Source: Ktedonobacter sp. SOSP1-85 (GTDB lineage: Bacteria; Chloroflexota; Ktedonobacteria; Ktedonobacterales; Ktedonobacteraceae). From it: a stretch of DNA of 64,000 bases. A program made the translations under genes and the position numbers. A model generated the notes under the pieces. The model was not told the DNA's origin. It was given only the letters and a program-made list of their open reading frames with translations, and searched no databases. Positions 61,620-64,000 of this stretch are shown here, piece by piece (position 1 is the stretch's first letter; every line of letters begins with the position of its first letter). The stretch lies in the NCBI RefSeq assembly GCF_016587415.1, contig NZ_BNJI01000001.1:5929501-5993500 (forward strand). The letters run 5' to 3'.

Positions 61620-64000
61620 ATGGCGAAGAAGTCTGCCATCCGTATCGCGTTAGACCTGGAGACAACGGGCCTGCATGCTGAGCAAGATGCCATTCTTGAG
61701 GTGGCCGCGATCAAGTTCCAGGGGAGTGAAGTCCTGGATACTTTTGAGACCTTTATTTCACCAGGGCGTTCGATCCCCTATCGCGTGCAGCGCCTGACTG
61801 GCATCAAGCCAGAGCTGCTTGTGGGCGCCCCTCCGTTTGACGCCATCTCTCGCCAATTGCATACCTTCCTTGGCGACTATCCAATTGTCGGCCATAGCAT
61901 TCCCTTTGATGTGGGCTTCCTGCGGCGCTGGGGCCTGGCGCGCTCCAATCCCATGGTCGATACCTTTGAACTGGCGACCGTGCTGCTGCCCTCCCTCTCT
62001 AGCTATAATCTGGGCCAGGTCGCGCACTCGCTGGGTATCCAGGTTCCCAGTGACCGCCATCGCGCCATGGTTGATACCGTCCTGGCGATGCAGGTCTTCC
62101 TCTCGCTCTATGAGCGCCTGCAAACCGTGGACCTGGCGCTCTTGCAGGACCTGGCTCACCTGGATGGTCCGCGTTCCTGGCCGCTGCTCCACTTCTTCCG
62201 CCATGAACTGCGCCTGCGCCAGGAGCATGATGGTGCGTCTAATTTGAGCCGGGGCATCCTGGGTGATCGCTTTGCCGCGCAACTTGGTATGGATCCTCGT
62301 GTCCTCTCCTTCGCCATCGCACGCAAAGACGATGCGCCTCCTCCCGCGCCAACCGCTCTTCCCGTTGCCACGACCGCTCACATTCAAGAGGCAGAGATAT
62401 CGGCTGAGGCTCCCTTTGGAACGTCGGTGGCTCACGAGGCGGTGTATGAGGCCTTTGAGCAGCGGAAGCCGCTTGTGGTTGAAGTGACGATTGGTGATAA
62501 CGATTATACGCCCGTCCTGCTCTCTGCTCTGCGCTGGCTCAATGAGCCCGAAGGGGAGACGGGCACGCCGCGCCGGCTGGTAATTGCCTGCGCGAACCAG
62601 CAGGGGGCGCGGCGCCTGGTGTCCAAGACTCTGCCCACGCTGCAAAATCGCTTAGAGAGCCAGCTCTCCGTGGCCTACCTGGCTGAGCGGGGGGGCTATC
62701 TGTGTGCCCATCGCTGGTTTGGCGCGGCCCTCCGGCGCACCAGCGGCGAGCTGACCGCTGAGCAGGCGCGTGGCCTGGCAAAGCTCGGCCTCTGGGCGCA
62801 ACAGACGCTCACGGGCGAGCGCGGCGAACTGACGCTGCTGCCCCAGGAGTCTGCCGCCTGGGAGCGTATTTCGTCCGGTGTGGAGCGGCTCCCCTCGGCG
62901 GACCCGCGCGCTGGCTCGATTTACCAGCGCTGTACCTATCGCCGTAAGGGCCTCTGCTTTGTGAGCCTTGCTGAGGAGCGCGTCAAAAATGCCCGCATCG
63001 TGGTGACCACGCATGCCGGTCTTTTTGACGATCTTTCCTCTTCGCACTCGCTCCTCTCCGGGATTGAGCAACGTGTCGTCCTGGATAGCGATCTTCTGGA
63101 TGAGGAGAATGCGCGCTGGAGCGGTGCCGAATTTCGCCAGGAGCACCTGCTGAACCTGCTCAATACGATTGGCGCCGAGCTTCCCACTGGTCGCTATCAG
63201 GGGTTGCTGGCCCTGGCCGCGCCCTCGTTGCGCGAAAATGGCCCGGGTGGCATCTCTTCCACGCCCACGGTCGCCAAAGCCGAGCTTGATCAGCGGATGC
63301 TGAGCTGGTTCCAGACGCTGCGCCAGGCACGTGCCGCCGTCGAGCAGCTCTTTAAGAGCTTCCAGGCTTTGATTGAGGATGCCGCGCACCAGGGCAATGG
63401 GAAAGGGAAGGGCGAGGGCGCGGGACGCTCAGCAGGTTCTCGGAGTCATGAACGCCTGGATCAGCCTCTGCGATTGACCTCTCAGTCGTGCCAGGTTGGA
63501 GCCTGGAACGAGGTTGAGCAGGCCTGGAAACAGGCCGCGCATCGCCTGCAGTCCGTGATTGACCTCGCGCGCCAGGCCGAGAAAATCATTCTCGCGCCCC
63601 AGAAGAACGCGCATAAGGAAAAAGGGAGCGGCGAGGATAGCTCGCTGGCTTCTGAGTTGGCCGCAGCCGCGCACCAGTTGCTGGAGCAGAAACGCCTGGC
63701 TGAGCAGGCTCTCTCCCTGGGCGAGAGCGAGTCTGTCTACTGGCTGCGTATGCCGCCGACGCCAGTCTCGCATGCCGGACATCAGCGTCCGGGGCAGGGT
63801 CCCCAGACCTTAAGCGAGCCTGCGCCCCCGATCTTGCATACCCAGTTGGTGCAGACCTCGGCGCTGCTGCGGCGCCTGCTGTTGCGCGAGCAGCGTGGCA
63901 CGATCTTCGCGGGAACCGCGCTTTCGGTCGATGGTTCCTTCGCTTTTACACAGGGGCGCCTGGGCCTGGAGAGTGAGCAGGGCCTGACCCTCTCGATTGA
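61620..64000 (+). CDS. DinG-like protein with DEDDh exonuclease (partial)
   Basis: The visible 793 residues begin with a DEDDh exonuclease domain like DNA polymerase epsilon: D12/E14 in ALDLETTGL, H92-D97 in GHSIPFDVGF, and H147/D152 in HRAMVDT. It continues with a region laid out like DinG-type XPD helicases. However, the Walker A position reads EVTIGDNDYTP instead of the expected GTGKT, and the DEAH-like box reads VVLDSDLLDEEN. Three Cys (about 362, 438, 446) hint at an Fe-S-type insert. The gene runs off the window. Exonuclease function is likely; helicase activity is doubtful. Confidence 0.8.
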   Translation, partial: MAKKSAIRIALDLETTGLHAEQDAILEVAAIKFQGSEVLDTFETFISPGRSIPYRVQRLTGIKPELLVGAPPFDAISRQLHTFLGDYPIVGHSIPFDVGFLRRWGLARSNPMVDTFELATVLLPSLSSYNLGQVAHSLGIQVPSDRHRAMVDTVLAMQVFLSLYERLQTVDLALLQDLAHLDGPRSWPLLHFFRHELRLRQEHDGASNLSRGILGDRFAAQLGMDPRVLSFAIARKDDAPPPAPTALPVATTAHIQEAEISAEAPFGTSVAHEAVYEAFEQRKPLVVEVTIGDNDYTPVLLSALRWLNEPEGETGTPRRLVIACANQQGARRLVSKTLPTLQNRLESQLSVAYLAERGGYLCAHRWFGAALRRTSGELTAEQARGLAKLGLWAQQTLTGERGELTLLPQESAAWERISSGVERLPSADPRAGSIYQRCTYRRKGLCFVSLAEERVKNARIVVTTHAGLFDDLSSSHSLLSGIEQRVVLDSDLLDEENARWSGAEFRQEHLLNLLNTIGAELPTGRYQGLLALAAPSLRENGPGGISSTPTVAKAELDQRMLSWFQTLRQARAAVEQLFKSFQALIEDAAHQGNGKGKGEGAGRSAGSRSHERLDQPLRLTSQSCQVGAWNEVEQAWKQAAHRLQSVIDLARQAEKIILAPQKNAHKEKGSGEDSSLASELAAAAHQLLEQKRLAEQALSLGESESVYWLRMPPTPVSHAGHQRPGQGPQTLSEPAPPILHTQLVQTSALLRRLLLREQRGTIFAGTALSVDGSFAFTQGRLGLESEQGLTLSI

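Overview
This window looks like a chromosomal segment of a Ktedonobacteria-type Chloroflexota: a sporulating or filamentous soil bacterium with a large genome. The evidence is a menaquinol-type b6/subunit IV/Rieske cluster, many LuxR-type and sigma-like regulators, abundant long intergenic palindromes, and an IscB nuclease of the kind known from Ktedonobacter racemifer. The taxonomic call is inference from gene content; no rRNA is present.

Layout. 1-8500: central metabolism on the minus strand. This holds succinyl-CoA synthetase (sucC, and sucD cut by the window edge), a phosphohexomutase, a GNAT acetyltransferase, and phosphopentomutase coupled to a PPi-type phosphofructokinase, facing a nucleoside hydrolase; cysE follows. 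8700-20950: tRNA-His, a DUF4870 membrane protein, an F420-type oxidoreductase, an orphan metal ABC ATPase, a Gfo/Idh/MocA oxidoreductase, a PD-(D/E)XK-like protein, a deaminase, a CoA-binding protein, metY, a lone xanthine-dehydrogenase-type large subunit and a HEAT-repeat protein. 21100-24150: a sulfur-transfer operon (rhodanese-E1 enzyme, ubiquitin-like carrier, cysteine synthase, JAMM protease). 24390-36360: membrane glycosyltransferase, MarR regulator with MFS exporter, Nudix, DtxR-type regulator, FAD oxidoreductase, a zinc-ribbon membrane protein and a two-component system. 37110-42180: a respiratory cluster with split cytochrome b, Rieske protein, a heme-less cytochrome-c-like/cupredoxin fusion and a polytopic membrane protein. 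42300-51400: HAD phosphatase, glycogen synthase, a secreted protein, a sigma-like factor with an overlapping partner, a LarC-like protein, DUF1992 and small membrane proteins.

51500-60750 is accessory DNA. It has poorly recognisable small genes, a complete IS66-type element with a nonsense-disrupted transposase, an IscB OMEGA element lying inside an HNH gene, tRNA-Thr, and a TnpB OMEGA element lying cleanly inside a RecA-like ATPase gene. The ATPase frame can be restored to the base by removing 1791 bp. 60800-64000 returns to housekeeping genes: rdgB and a DinG-like protein with an intact DEDDh exonuclease but no recognisable Walker A motif, cut by the window edge.

The most striking non-coding signal is a set of long, perfect or near-perfect palindromes in intergenic spacers. 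Five of them are followed by a short conserved hairpin (GAGCGCCGCAGGCGCAAG type) and then by a plus-strand gene. Some lie where a terminator makes no sense, for example between divergent genes. Other dispersed families are TTGTAGGGTCCA repeats, GTAGGCGCGTAC repeats and a CCCCCGAATGGGG repeat.
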